A DNA stretch of 64,000 nt from Vibrio sp. RE88 (GCF_013113835.1 NZ_VTYQ01000002.1:1-64000), one strand, 5' to 3'. Counted from the stretch's first letter, positions 9,058-20,235 are shown. Notes: generated by a model not told the origin, from the sequence alone. Made by a program: numbers and translations.

Positions 9058-10454
9058 AGCGGTAGCTCCAAAATACAGCGAGTTGGACGGCGTCGTACAA
9101 TCAACTTACCTCCCATGAGTTTCATTAAATGCTCGACAATGCTCAAGCCTATTCCCATGTTTTCGTGGTTTGTTTTCCCTTGGAACTTAGTGAAAAATTG
9201 AGCCATGACGGAAGGAAAGTCGCCTTGATCTGTTACTTCAATGACGAGCTCATTGGTGAGAGTGGCACGAATTTCAATCTTGCCATGCCCGTGCTGTTTG
9301 GCATTTTTAATCAAGTTATCCAAACAAATCGACAGCCAGTAAAAGGGCAAAGTGAGTTCTCTATCTTGATTGAGCTGGTAACTAAGACCGTGTTTTTCAC
9401 AGGTGTGTTCCAGCCATTCATCCAGCGAAGCCATCTGTTTGAGCAACTGCTGAGAGCGCTGCGTACTGAGGTAGATCTTACTGTTTTCAGTCAGCTGAGA
9501 AAGCCGTTGATGATCAGACATTAATCGCCACACGGCGTCTTGAGTGTCGTGTGGTAAGCGATCAAACTGACTGCGGAACATTTCCACGGTTAAGCCTAGG
9601 CTAGTGATCGGTGTGCGCAGTTCATGGGTCAACAACTGTAATATGAAGCGTTTCTCACGGCTTTGCTGGCGTCTCGTGTACAGGGTTTTGACCGTCATAA
9701 AGAGAATCAAAATCGACAAACCTGCGACAAATAAACGTAATGCGAGCACGTTCTCAGCAACATCACTGATGCAAAGGTTGCTGTAGCGGAAGGTGCAATT
9801 TGGGCCTGATAGTGTGATGTCCAATTGCTTTGCAACAGGCTGCCAAGTCTCAGCGGTCACGGCTTTCCAGCCTTGTTCGCCACTTAGCCATAGCGTGTCT
9901 TTTTCCATCCATGCACGGTATCCGTTCAATAGGGCTTCACGTCCTTCATTGGACAGAGCGGATAATGTCGCATGCAAAGGGTGTTGCGGGTTGTTGATGG
10001 TTAAATAGCGACGTATCGTTTGGCTAGGTTGGGAGTTAGGATGATGATCCAGATAGCGGTCCGCAAAGCTCCCACCAGCTGGGTGCAACAGCGTGTGCGT
10101 CTGAAACCAATCATCGCTGAGCAACTGATCATTGCACATTGCTAGTTCAAACTCGATGGCGTCATTAAGGTTAGCGCTGTGCTGAGCATTTTTCTGACAG
10201 GTCTGAGATACTTGATAAACTTGCTCGATCTCTTGCCAATGGTATTGTTTGAAATTGGGGTAGCGAGCCTGCTGTTTGAGTAATTCAGTCGGGTACTGGC
10301 TGAGCTGCTGCTGGGTGATTTTGAGCGCCATAGCCTGCCAATTTTGCTGATAAAGCGATTGCCATTTCTCTTGTAGACTCTGCGCCTGTGCAGCTAGAGG
10401 AAACAGAAACAAAAAGCACGCAGCCAACTTACCTAAAGGCATCAATTTACTCAT
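9054..10454 (-). CDS. vxrA: Sensor histidine kinase VxrA/VbrK/WigK
   Basis: 466 residues. A cleavable or anchoring signal (1-25) is followed by a large periplasmic sensor domain (about 26-235) with four cysteines (two in the middle, two in GPNCTFRYSNLC) that could form disulphides. TM2 spans about 236-258. The kinase part has the H-box His277 in LTHELRTP, the N-box LDNLIKNAKQHG and the G-box GIGLSIVEHLM. It is the first gene of the operon, with ATGA overlap to the regulator. Homologues respond to cell-wall damage or beta-lactams; direct beta-lactam sensing was proposed for VbrK. There is no HAMP domain, which fits this family. Confidence 0.88.
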   Translation of the reverse strand: MSKLMPLGKLAACFLFLFPLAAQAQSLQEKWQSLYQQNWQAMALKITQQQLSQYPTELLKQQARYPNFKQYHWQEIEQVYQVSQTCQKNAQHSANLNDAIEFELAMCNDQLLSDDWFQTHTLLHPAGGSFADRYLDHHPNSQPSQTIRRYLTINNPQHPLHATLSALSNEGREALLNGYRAWMEKDTLWLSGEQGWKAVTAETWQPVAKQLDITLSGPNCTFRYSNLCISDVAENVLALRLFVAGLSILILFMTVKTLYTRRQQSREKRFILQLLTHELRTPITSLGLTVEMFRSQFDRLPHDTQDAVWRLMSDHQRLSQLTENSKIYLSTQRSQQLLKQMASLDEWLEHTCEKHGLSYQLNQDRELTLPFYWLSICLDNLIKNAKQHGHGKIEIRATLTNELVIEVTDQGDFPSVMAQFFTKFQGKTNHENMGIGLSIVEHLMKLMGGKLIVRRRPTRCILELPL

Positions 10455-10619
10455 TCAACATAGGGTTCACTGAGATTTTAGCGGCTTTTGGCCTTGCTTT
10501 GTAACCTGTATGTCAACATTAGTCCGCTGAGAAGTTTCGTTGCCTAGCTTAACAAAGGTTAATGATTATTGATGAGGCGAATATTATTTTGGCTCGTACT
10601 AATTGTAAGGAGAAATGCA

Positions 10620-11108
10620 ATGTTAGAGTGGCGAGTAAAGAAGTTTGCCGAATTATCTGTGAATGAACTGTATGATTTTCTGCGTCTTCGAGTTGATATC
10701 TTTATTGTTGAACAACAAGCGCCCTACAGTGACTTAGATGGAAAAGATACTCACCCTGAAACACGACATGTGATGGGCTATGAAGGCGAAAAACTGGTTG
10801 CGTACAGTCGGTTGATGCCACAAGGGTTAGGTTACCCCGAAGAGGTGCTAGAACTAATTGATACAAGCTCCAATGACGTCAGTATCGGACGGGTGATCGT
10901 TGCGCAAAGTCACCGAGGCCGTCAAATTGGTCATGATCTGATGAAGCTGAGCTTCAATACCGTTCGAGAGATATATACTAGCAGCGCCATTTTCATCTCA
11001 TCGCAGGAACATTTGAAAGACTACTATGGCGCGTACGGATTTGAAGTGATCACGGATCGTTACTACGAAGACGGATGCACAATGCTGGGCTTGAGATACA
11101 CACCCTGA
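10620..11108 (+). CDS. GNAT family N-acetyltransferase (ElaA-like)
   Basis: 162 residues from the ATG at 10620, which has a perfect AAGGAG 7 bp upstream (10607-10612). The longer frame from 10569 has no such signal and adds an implausible hydrophobic/basic tail. The sequence begins MLEWRVKKFAELSVNELYDF and has the ElaA-type LRVDIFIVEQQ motif near residue 25 and the acetyl-CoA loop VIVAQSHRGRQIGHDLM near 100-117. It transfers an acetyl group from acetyl-CoA to an unknown amine. Single gene, convergent with the HAD gene across a hairpin. Confidence 0.88.
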   Translation: MLEWRVKKFAELSVNELYDFLRLRVDIFIVEQQAPYSDLDGKDTHPETRHVMGYEGEKLVAYSRLMPQGLGYPEEVLELIDTSSNDVSIGRVIVAQSHRGRQIGHDLMKLSFNTVREIYTSSAIFISSQEHLKDYYGAYGFEVITDRYYEDGCTMLGLRYTP

Positions 11109-11114
11109 ATTGAA

Positions 11115-11130
11115 GGCGGTGTAAACCGCC
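11115..11130. terminator. Bidirectional terminator hairpin
   Basis: GGCGGTGTAAACCGCC is a 6-bp stem with GTAA tetraloop between the convergent GNAT and HAD genes. Confidence 0.7.
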
Positions 11131-11138
11131 TAAAAGTA

Positions 11139-11798
11139 TCAGTCCCAGTTGAGAATGGTCCAGTTTGGACGGTCAGCGATCGCTTTTAAGCGAGGGCAAG
11201 GGTTGACTAAGTATGCATAGTCAGCGTGTTCACATAATGGCAGATCATTGATTGAATCAGTGTAAAAGTGGATCTCTGAGTAAGTTTCGTTGCTGGAACT
11301 GAGCCACTGTTTTAGTCTAGTCACCTTACCTTCTCGATAGCTTGGAACACCAGACACTTTTGCCGTGTAGCGATTATCTTCAGTGATTAAATCGATCCCC
11401 ATGGATTGACCTACGCCCAGCCGCTGTGCCACTGCTTCGACAATAAAAGTCACGGTCGCGGAGATAATCAGAGTGTCGACGCCTTGTTGATTGAGCTGTT
11501 CTAGCAGCGGGATAGATTGGCGAAATTGCTTTGGTGCAATCCATTTATCCACGCATTCGTTTACCAACTTTTGGACGTCCTCTAGAGCGAGGTGAGCAAT
11601 AGGGGCCATGGCGAACTTAAGGTAATCATCCATGTCTAGCTTTCCCTGAGAATACAATGTCATCAGACGCTGATCTTCTGTGAGGAAATTTGCATCGTCG
11701 ACAATACCTTTCTCGACCAAAAACTCATTCCAAATCATCGCACTATCGGCATTGATTAGTGTTTCATCTAGGTCGAATACGTACAAAGGTTTGGTCAT
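11139..11798 (-). CDS. HAD-superfamily hydrolase, SerB-like (HAD-IB)
   Basis: 219 residues. Motif I is YVFDLDETL with nucleophile Asp9 and general acid Asp11. Motif II is in TLIISAT (about 109-115) and the late motif YTDSINDLPL (about 179-188) gives the magnesium-binding aspartates. The helical cap between motifs I and II fits the subclass I group that includes phosphoserine phosphatase and related small-metabolite phosphatases. The substrate is unknown. Monocistronic as far as can be seen. Confidence 0.87.
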   Translation of the reverse strand: MTKPLYVFDLDETLINADSAMIWNEFLVEKGIVDDANFLTEDQRLMTLYSQGKLDMDDYLKFAMAPIAHLALEDVQKLVNECVDKWIAPKQFRQSIPLLEQLNQQGVDTLIISATVTFIVEAVAQRLGVGQSMGIDLITEDNRYTAKVSGVPSYREGKVTRLKQWLSSSNETYSEIHFYTDSINDLPLCEHADYAYLVNPCPRLKAIADRPNWTILNWD

Positions 11799-11885
11799 GG
11801 AGTGTCTCTCAGTGATGTTGTTTGAGCCGAAGGGCAGGTTAACGGGTAATTATGACAGTTTATTTTCACTCAGAGCGCTTTTTAA

Positions 11886-12656
11886 TTAGTCGGTCGTGTC
11901 AGAAGCAGACACTTGATTTTCTACACTGATGAGTTTCTGGTATTCACCCGATTGAATCAATTGTAGGATGCCTAAACTGAGAGCTTCACTAAGGCGTTCA
12001 CTACGCTCATGATCGTGCTTAGAGAACATGGTGTACATGTCGTTTTCCATAATTGGCTTGGGGTGAATCCGGAGTTTGTTTATCTGTATCGCAGAAAGTA
12101 TTGTGCCCATTATGTAGTAACCGCGTTCGACCGCCGCTGGGTACGCGTCTATGCGCTGTTTTCCAAGCTTAATAAAATTGCTTTGGTCTTCATTGGCAAC
12201 CTCGACTTTTACGCCCTGTGACTGGAGTAATCGCGTTACTTCATACGCTTGTGTGGCACCAATATGATAGTTGTTTAAGTCTAAAGGTTTTTGCCAATCA
12301 AAGTTGCTGTCGACATGGTAGAAAAAGACAATTTTCTGTGTGAAGAGAGACTCAGAAAAGATGAAAAGGGACTCACGCTCATCGTTTTTAAACCAAGGAA
12401 ATGTTCCGTCATATCTGCCCGATTCCACGTAACGGTAGGCTCGGCTCCAAGGGTGATAGTCGATAGTGACACGATAACCTTGCGTTTCGTAAGCGGCGAT
12501 GACGAGATCTTCGGCAATTTTATAGTTTGGATTATTCAGGCTGCTGGTATACGGCTCCCAGTCGCCAACAACCAATCTTACGACTTTGTCACTGCTTTGG
12601 GCGACAGATAGCGATGAGCACACGAACAACAAAATTATCGCAAAAATCCTACTCAT
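11886..12656 (-). CDS. Solitary periplasmic solute-binding protein (SBP_bac_3-like)
   Basis: 256 residues from the internal Met encoded at 12656, which starts a standard signal peptide (MSRIFAIILLFVCSSLSVAQ). An ATG at 12686 would add ten charged residues in front and cannot be excluded because GAAGG sits just upstream of it. Features of the amino-acid-binding type-2 fold are VVGDWEPYTS near the mature N-terminus, the YHPWSRAYRYVESGRYDG segment and a C-terminal IQSGEYQKLI helix. No ABC permease or ATPase gene is nearby. It lies 150 bp downstream of a hybrid histidine kinase in the same direction, so it may be a ligand-presenting partner of that kinase rather than a transporter part; this is inference. 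Confidence 0.8.
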   Translation of the reverse strand: MSRIFAIILLFVCSSLSVAQSSDKVVRLVVGDWEPYTSSLNNPNYKIAEDLVIAAYETQGYRVTIDYHPWSRAYRYVESGRYDGTFPWFKNDERESLFIFSESLFTQKIVFFYHVDSNFDWQKPLDLNNYHIGATQAYEVTRLLQSQGVKVEVANEDQSNFIKLGKQRIDAYPAAVERGYYIMGTILSAIQINKLRIHPKPIMENDMYTMFSKHDHERSERLSEALSLGILQLIQSGEYQKLISVENQVSASDTTD

Positions 12657-12806
12657 AGCCCGTCCCTTGATCACATCTACCTTCAAATTTAGATGATAAT
12701 TCGATTAATAAGTAGTCTGGCTCATGAAGATTAACTAATTGTGAACGGCTCTATCTCATCCTTTCGTTTGGTCTCATCCAGGCGCTTCAATGCTTCAAAT
12801 CTCGCA

Positions 12807-14747
<1,941 letters not shown>

Positions 14748-14843
14748 AGCAAGTTATTATGTGTTTAATTGCTTACTAATAGCCTAGTATTAATTGTGGT
14801 TTTAGGAAAACCGATATTCAGGATGAAAGAGCAAGGAGTCGCG

Positions 14844-15608
14844 ATGAAACTGCAATGGATACCGCTAATTGCTGGTTTGGCTTGGTTTTTTTCTGCGATA
14901 AGCTGGGCAGAGAAAGAGATCAATTATTATGTGATTGCTAATCAGGCGCAGCCCTTTCAAATCGAAGAGCACGGAGAGAAACATTCAGGCATAGTCACGG
15001 ATATCGTCAAAGAGATATTCAATGATTCAGAGGCATATACTCTTCATTACCATACCTACCCCTTTAAGCGCATGATTTCTATTCTTGAAGCGGGCGGAGA
15101 GCCTAACTGGATTACTTATGGCAGCCCTAACTGGGGAAATGTGCAGTCGGAAAACTTGTCTGAGCAGCCGATTTACACTGTTAAGCACGCTTTGGTGACC
15201 AGCGAAAAGGTATCGTTTAAGTTTGAAGATATGAGCTCACTCGCCAATAAAGGAGTTGTGTTGTTGCTTGGTTTTGACTACCCGGAATTGACGCCATACA
15301 TAGAGCAGGGCAGTGTAGAAGAGATCCGAGTTAACGATTACAGTGCGGCTTTTCGCGTGCTCAACAAACTCCCCGGTGACACGGCATTTGTTGAGATGGA
15401 ATCAAGAGTGAAATATTACCTCAATCACCTAAGTTACGAGCAAGATGCCTTCCACATACAGGCTTTCAGTCAAGTCATTCCTGACTATTCCATTTATCTT
15501 GCTTTCTCAAGCCAAATGGATGAAGACGTTCAGGCCTACATCAACGCTCGACTTAAAGAGCTTCGCCAGTCAGGAAAACTGGACGAAATAATAAAAACCT
15601 ATATTTAA
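14844..15608 (+). CDS. Solitary periplasmic solute-binding protein
   Basis: 254 residues from the ATG at 14844, supported by AAGGAG at 14833-14838 and by an ideal signal peptide (about 1-23, ending ISWAEK). The longer frame from 14769 lacks a ribosome site. The mature part has the type-2 binding-protein layout: YYVIANQAQPFQIEE at the start, a YHTYPFKRMISILEAG segment equivalent to the PW-R-ALALVEKG region of this group, and a C-terminal RQSGKLDEIIKTY helix. No transporter genes are adjacent. It is divergent from the hybrid histidine kinase, 96 bp away, which suggests a sensory role. The ligand is unknown. Confidence 0.8.
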   Translation: MKLQWIPLIAGLAWFFSAISWAEKEINYYVIANQAQPFQIEEHGEKHSGIVTDIVKEIFNDSEAYTLHYHTYPFKRMISILEAGGEPNWITYGSPNWGNVQSENLSEQPIYTVKHALVTSEKVSFKFEDMSSLANKGVVLLLGFDYPELTPYIEQGSVEEIRVNDYSAAFRVLNKLPGDTAFVEMESRVKYYLNHLSYEQDAFHIQAFSQVIPDYSIYLAFSSQMDEDVQAYINARLKELRQSGKLDEIIKTYI

Positions 15609-15657
15609 CCAGAGATGGTACATACTTAAATAAAGCTCCACTTTAAAAGGACTTACA

Positions 15658-16590
15658 GTGAGGCGTTGGAAAATCTGGTTGATTGTTTACAGCCCGGCGT
15701 TGATATGGGCAGGGTTGTCTTTGAAAGAAGCCACGTGGTGGATAGAAAATCTCGTCGCTTACCCAAGTCTGTTTCTGATCGTCTATATGATACTCGCGCT
15801 GATTTTTGCCTTAAGGCTAAAATGGGCTCCAAGTGCAATATGTATTGTGTTGGCCGGGGCGTTTGCGTTGATGGCGCCAAAGTCCAATCAAAATTTGGTG
15901 GCTCGCTGTGCGAATTCTGTTTCGGTGGTGCAGTTCAACCTCTACTACGAGAACCCTGATGTAAATGCGTTTATCAATTACTTGCTTACCAAGCCTGCTG
16001 ACTTAGTTGTGATGCAAGAAGTCGCTCCAGAAATTGGTGAAAGACTGAAAATGCTCAATGATATTTACCCCTATTTCTATGGCGGCCAGAAAGGTGTGGG
16101 CTATCCCTCAAGCCAGATGATTCTGAGTGTTTCTCCGTTAAAAAATATGTCGGTGTTTATGACGCCGGATGAACAAAATATTATTCGTGGAACCTGGTAT
16201 CCCCACAATCAAAGCGCGATGACACTCATTGTAGCGCATCCGACTTCACCAAGGACCAAAGAGTTGTGGTACAGGAGAAATGCACTAATTAGAACCATAG
16301 AGTCGCTGATTGAAATGTACCCCAGCGATGAAGTCATGGTCTTGGGGGACTTTAATCTTTCTGCGGCCAGTTTACGTTTTGCCAAGCTCTTCCCTACTTT
16401 CCAGAAGGCCCCAGTAGCCAGCTGGCCCAATTGGTCTGAAGCGTTTAATACGCCTCCGGTTTCCATGATCGCCATTGACCATCTGTGGCTGCAATCAGTG
16501 AATGCAGGCAGAAAGATCTGCCAGCGTCATAGCTCGCCTAACCCTACTGGTTCAGACCATTTTCTGGTCAAAACTGAGATTGGTTATTGA
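15658..16590 (+). CDS. Membrane-anchored endonuclease/exonuclease/phosphatase-family protein
   Basis: 310 residues from a GTG start at 15658 with AAGGA 6 bp upstream. Three hydrophobic segments at the N-terminus (about 4-20, 34-52, 55-73) anchor it. The remainder is an EEP domain: ADLVVMQEV gives the metal-binding glutamate, a VMVLGDFNLSA motif carries the Asp-Asn pair, and IDHLWL and GSDHFLV give the closing Asp-His residues. It is therefore a Mg-dependent phosphodiesterase/nuclease/phosphatase facing the periplasm or cytoplasm. The substrate is unknown. It follows the binding-protein gene after 49 bp and may share its transcript. Confidence 0.85.
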   Translation: MRRWKIWLIVYSPALIWAGLSLKEATWWIENLVAYPSLFLIVYMILALIFALRLKWAPSAICIVLAGAFALMAPKSNQNLVARCANSVSVVQFNLYYENPDVNAFINYLLTKPADLVVMQEVAPEIGERLKMLNDIYPYFYGGQKGVGYPSSQMILSVSPLKNMSVFMTPDEQNIIRGTWYPHNQSAMTLIVAHPTSPRTKELWYRRNALIRTIESLIEMYPSDEVMVLGDFNLSAASLRFAKLFPTFQKAPVASWPNWSEAFNTPPVSMIAIDHLWLQSVNAGRKICQRHSSPNPTGSDHFLVKTEIGY

Positions 16591-16659
16591 TTCTTATTCT
16601 CAATCCTTGTGCGATGATTTTAGCTAGGTTACTCTCCAAATAATTTATTCAGTCTATGG

Positions 16660-17037
16660 ATGGTGACTATGGCAAATCTGGCGATTACGGAAATTAAATC
16701 CTTTGTTCCCAGCAAAGACTTTGAAGTTTCGCAGCGTTTTTATCAGGCGTTGGGTTTTGAGCTGGCTTCAGTCTTTGGTGATGTTGCTTACATGCGAAAA
16801 GATCACACCGCTTTCCTGCTGCAAAACTACTATCAAGTTGAACACGCAGAAAACACGATGATGCATTTGCTGGTGGAGGATGCGATGGGTTGGCTGGAGC
16901 ATGTTAAGGCGTCCGGTGTCGAAAAGGACTTTGAGTGCAAAGTGACCGAGTTGATTGAACAGCCGTGGGGCATGCTGGAGTTTTGTCTGATTGATCCTTC
17001 TGGCGTGCTGTGGCGAATCGCGCAAAATATCCGTTAA
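16660..17037 (+). CDS. VOC-family (glyoxalase/bleomycin-resistance fold) protein
   Basis: 125 residues from 16660; the ATG at 16669 (MANLAITEIKSFVPSKD) is an equally plausible start and removes three residues. It has a single betaalphabeta-beta-beta pair: FVPSKDFEVSQRFYQALGF at the start and a metal-site strand CLIDPSGVLWRIAQ at the end. Proteins of this size dimerise and bind metals or small electrophiles. Nothing in the context indicates the substrate. Confidence 0.82.
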   Translation: MVTMANLAITEIKSFVPSKDFEVSQRFYQALGFELASVFGDVAYMRKDHTAFLLQNYYQVEHAENTMMHLLVEDAMGWLEHVKASGVEKDFECKVTELIEQPWGMLEFCLIDPSGVLWRIAQNIR

Positions 17038-17044
17038 TGTAATA

Positions 17045-17068
17045 ACGCCCCTCATCATCGAGGGGCGT
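17045..17068. terminator. Rho-independent terminator (bidirectional)
   Basis: A perfect 9-bp stem, ACGCCCCTC / GAGGGGCGT with a 6-nt loop, is followed by a T-rich run on the plus strand. It separates the VOC gene from the convergent ABC permease gene. Confidence 0.88.
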
Positions 17069-17074
17069 TTGCTT

Positions 17075-18175
17075 TTAATCCAACGATTTCTTGAACCTCG
17101 TTGAGGCGATCAATAGACCAATCACAGTAAAGCAGGCGAGCCACAATGTATCGTGCCACATACCACTAAGATCTGAGCCGCGAAGCACAATACCGCGAAT
17201 TAAGCGCATGAAGTGTGTGGCGGGTAAAGCCTCAGAAATCCATTGAGCCGCATTGGGCATCGCTTCATACGGGAACATAAAGCCAGACAATAGTATCGAA
17301 GGCAGCAAGATAAAGACCGTCATCTGCATGGCCTGTAGCTGTGTTGATGCTATGGTCGAGATCACCAAGCCAAGTGTCAGGCTGGCGGAGATAAACAATA
17401 GCGTTCCTAGAAGGATCTGGCTTATGGCTCCGTTAATCGGCACACCAAAGATAAGGTGACCTAATCCCAGAATAATGAACACCTGAATCAGGCCGACAAA
17501 AATATATGGGACGATTTTGGCGACCATCAATTCGAAAGAGTGGATGGGGGTTGTGATTAGCAGCTCCAGATTGCCACGTTCCCGTTCTCTTACAATCGCT
17601 GCGCTGGTAAACAGAATCATCGTCATTGTCAGAATAACGCCAAGTAAACCCGGTACGATATTTACCGCAGAACGACGACTTGGGTTGTAGAACAAAGCGA
17701 CTTCAAAGGTTTTTTGTTGTTCAGGGCGGATATCAAAATCAAAGTCCGTTAATGGCATATTCTGCAATGCCAGAATCGCTGAACTGATCATGGTATCGGA
17801 ACCATCAACCACCCATTGCCCCAGCACTCGACCTTGGGTCATTCGTTGCGTCAGATCAGACGGAATGATTAGAGCAGCACGTATTTCACCGTTCTGAATC
17901 GCTTGTTCTGCCTGTTCCGCGGTTGGGTAAGTGGCTTTGACGTCAACCACCTGAGTGACCTTGATCGACTCCGTGATGACGCGCCCGGCGGTGCTCTGAC
18001 TTTGGTCTACAACACCGATAGGAATATTGCGTACATCGGTGTTAATCGCAAAACCGAATAGCAGCAGCTGAATCAGGGGAATCATCACGACCATGCCAAA
18101 GGTGATGCGGTCACGGGAAAGCTGACGGATTTCTTTAAACATGATCGCCTTCATGCGAGCGATAGACTGGATCAT
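17075..18175 (-). CDS. ABC-2 type exporter permease (YbhS/YhhJ-like)
   Basis: 366 residues. One membrane helix near 25-45, a large periplasmic domain (about 46-175) and five helices in the C-terminal half give the standard ABC-2 half-transporter topology. The sequence RERERGNLELLITTP (about 192-206) is the conserved cytoplasmic motif of this family. It overlaps the ATPase gene by 4 bp and is the third gene of an MFP-ATPase-permease operon of the YbhGFS/YhiI-RbbA type. Only one permease gene is present, so the transporter is a homodimer or uses a partner encoded elsewhere. Likely role: export of drugs, fatty acids or cations. Confidence 0.9.
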   Translation of the reverse strand: MIQSIARMKAIMFKEIRQLSRDRITFGMVVMIPLIQLLLFGFAINTDVRNIPIGVVDQSQSTAGRVITESIKVTQVVDVKATYPTAEQAEQAIQNGEIRAALIIPSDLTQRMTQGRVLGQWVVDGSDTMISSAILALQNMPLTDFDFDIRPEQQKTFEVALFYNPSRRSAVNIVPGLLGVILTMTMILFTSAAIVRERERGNLELLITTPIHSFELMVAKIVPYIFVGLIQVFIILGLGHLIFGVPINGAISQILLGTLLFISASLTLGLVISTIASTQLQAMQMTVFILLPSILLSGFMFPYEAMPNAAQWISEALPATHFMRLIRGIVLRGSDLSGMWHDTLWLACFTVIGLLIASTRFKKSLD

Positions 18176-19101
18176 TGTCTTCCTTCTCCCGTGACGGTGA
18201 CAAACACATCTTCTAGGCTCGGTCTGGCTAGATTCATTTCCGCTTCGATGAGTTCAGGAAACTGCTCGCGCAACCATGCAATCGGATCTTGGATATGTTG
18301 ATGAATCAAAACCCGAAGGCGAATGCCTAATTGCGCGGCAGAGCGCACTTCCTCTCTGGCAAGAAGAGATTCCTTCAGTGCCCGCAAATTGTCTGCTTTG
18401 ACTTCAACAATATTGACACCCATATCGGCCATTAACTGTTCTGGCTCGCCATCGGCACGAATTCTTCCCGCCTCCATGATGGCCAGTCTGTGGCAACGTT
18501 CTGCTTCATCCATGTAGTGGGTTGTAACCAGAATCGTAGTGCCTTGGTCAGACAAATCAAAAAGTTGTTCCCAGAATTCGCGGCGGTTTTCAGGGTCAAC
18601 GGCTGAAGTCGGTTCGTCAAGAAACAAGAGTTCAGGTTGATGCATAGTAGCGGCTGCGAGAGAAAGGCGCTGCTTCTGGCCTCCACTCATCCCACCGACA
18701 CGTTGTTTTCGTCGCTGGTCTAAGCCATAGGTTTTCAGCTGTTCATTGATACGTTGTTTGAGGTGCTTTGACCCCATCCCAAATATTTGACCGATAAACT
18801 CTAAGTTTTCCTCTACGGTTAAGTCGTCATAAAGGGAGAACTTCTGCGTCATGTAGCCAATTTTGAGGCGCAGCAGTTCAGATTGGCGTGGTATTTCCAA
18901 CCCCAATACATCGACGTCACCTTCACTTGGGCTTAGCAAACCCGTCAGCACACGGATGGTGGTGGACTTCCCACAGCCGTTAGGTCCAAGAAAGCCGTAA
19001 ATACTGCCCTTAGGTACATTGAGCGTGATGTCGTCGATGGCGGTGAAATCTCCAAACCTTTTTACCACATTTTCCGCTTTAATCGCATATTCCATTGGCA
19101 C
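18172..19101 (-). CDS. ABC exporter ATP-binding protein (YbhF-half-like)
   Basis: 309 residues with a single nucleotide-binding domain. Walker A is GPNGCGKSTT (about 39-48), the signature is GGMSGGQKQR (about 137-146) and Walker B is LLFLDEPTSAVDP (about 158-170). A C-terminal extension from about 230 to 309 ends with the SLEDVFVTVTG motif typical of drug/Nod-type ABC-2 ATPases. YbhF and RbbA of E. coli carry two such domains in one chain; here there is only one. The start overlaps the MFP stop and the end overlaps the permease start. Confidence 0.92.
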   Translation of the reverse strand: MPMEYAIKAENVVKRFGDFTAIDDITLNVPKGSIYGFLGPNGCGKSTTIRVLTGLLSPSEGDVDVLGLEIPRQSELLRLKIGYMTQKFSLYDDLTVEENLEFIGQIFGMGSKHLKQRINEQLKTYGLDQRRKQRVGGMSGGQKQRLSLAAATMHQPELLFLDEPTSAVDPENRREFWEQLFDLSDQGTTILVTTHYMDEAERCHRLAIMEAGRIRADGEPEQLMADMGVNIVEVKADNLRALKESLLAREEVRSAAQLGIRLRVLIHQHIQDPIAWLREQFPELIEAEMNLARPSLEDVFVTVTGEGRQ

Positions 19102-20051
19102 TACTCTCCAGACAAGTCGATTTGTGCCGGGATGCCAGATGGTAGTCGCTGTGCCGAGGACTCAAGGTCAACTTCCGCCAGATACATCAAGCGAGAACGC
19201 TCGTCTTCGGTGAGAGCATAATAGGGCGTAAATGAGGGCTCGCTGGCAACCCAACGAACTGTCCCAGAGATTGGATTTTCAACGCCGTCTACAGTAACGG
19301 AAACTGATTTACCCGGAACGAAATCAACGCGATGGCTGGCAGGCACATAGACTCGCGCATACGGGACACGGCTAGCCTGTATGACGGCGACCACGCCATT
19401 GACGGGAACGCGTTCGCCCAAATTGTAAGGCAAGTTATCCAGCACCCCATCACGGGTCGCGGTAATGGTGAGCTCGCTAAGCTTCTGTTGCTGGAGAGTC
19501 ACATCAGCAACAGAAGCCGCGAGCTCGGCTTTCGCTTGTTCGATATCTTCAAGGCGTGAACCAGCTGTCAGCTTGCTAAATTCTTCGTTGGCTGAGTCCA
19601 GTTCGGCTTGCGCGGAGTCGCGTGTGGCAAGTGCCGTATCTTGTTCTGATTGGCTGATCAGCCGCTTTTCAACCAATTCCGCTTTTCGGGTGTAATTCTT
19701 CTGAGCCTCTGTTAACTGAGCTTCAGCACGTTTAACACGAGCTTGGGAAGCGGCAATGTCTTCTGGGCGTTCACCATTGGTCAGTTTGAGTAGGTAAGCT
19801 TCTGCTTTGGATTGTTCAGCAACGGCACGTGCGAGTACAGCTTCTTGGCTGGTGGTATCAAGCTGCACCAACACTTCGCCTTGCTTTACTTGTGAGCCTT
19901 CTGTCGCGGGTAACGCACGGATGATTTCGTTGGCTGTAGCAGTGAAAGTGACACGGTCTCTCTCCAGCGTACCAAGTGCTTGGGATGAGTCATCTTGTGT
20001 ACAGGCCGTTAACAGCGAAATCAGAACAGATCCGATCAAGAACCGTTTCAT
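19101..20051 (-). CDS. HlyD-family periplasmic adaptor, predicted lipoprotein (YbhG/YhiI-like)
   Basis: 316 residues from the ATG at 20051, which has GGAG 7 bp upstream and starts a lipoprotein signal ending LLTAC (Cys17). The in-frame ATG at 20063 lacks a ribosome site. Lipoyl halves flank a coiled coil (about 70-195) containing the repeated GERPEDIAASQARV and GSRLEDIEQAKAEL segments, a duplication typical of the YbhG/EmrA-like group. It links the ABC-2 transporter to an outer-membrane channel. First gene of the operon; a palindrome sharing half-sites with the RND-operon operators lies about 120 bp upstream. Confidence 0.9.
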   Translation of the reverse strand: MKRFLIGSVLISLLTACTQDDSSQALGTLERDRVTFTATANEIIRALPATEGSQVKQGEVLVQLDTTSQEAVLARAVAEQSKAEAYLLKLTNGERPEDIAASQARVKRAEAQLTEAQKNYTRKAELVEKRLISQSEQDTALATRDSAQAELDSANEEFSKLTAGSRLEDIEQAKAELAASVADVTLQQQKLSELTITATRDGVLDNLPYNLGERVPVNGVVAVIQASRVPYARVYVPASHRVDFVPGKSVSVTVDGVENPISGTVRWVASEPSFTPYYALTEDERSRLMYLAEVDLESSAQRLPSGIPAQIDLSGE

Positions 20052-20170
20052 AAAGTACTCCAAATTAGCAAGTTAAGGGGAGGTGTCGCTAAGCGGAGCG
20101 ATACCATTGATTGTGTAAATAGGATATATTCTCGCTTAACTATAGATACAGAAACTTAATTCATACAAAA

Positions 20171-20186
20171 TTAATCTAGTGATTAA
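20171..20186. promoter_or_regulatory. Candidate operator upstream of the ABC exporter operon
   Basis: TTAATCTAGTGATTAA carries half-sites TTAATC and GATTAA around a 4-bp centre, and the symmetry extends to AAATTAATC...GATTAATTT at 20168-20189. The same half-sites with the same spacing occur at 4071-4086 beside a tetR gene. It lies between the adaptor gene and the divergent gene at 20236. Confidence 0.55.
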
Positions 20187-20235
20187 TTTGTCATGGTTTC
20201 TTCTTTTTCTTCATACAGTTACTACAGAGGTTGAA

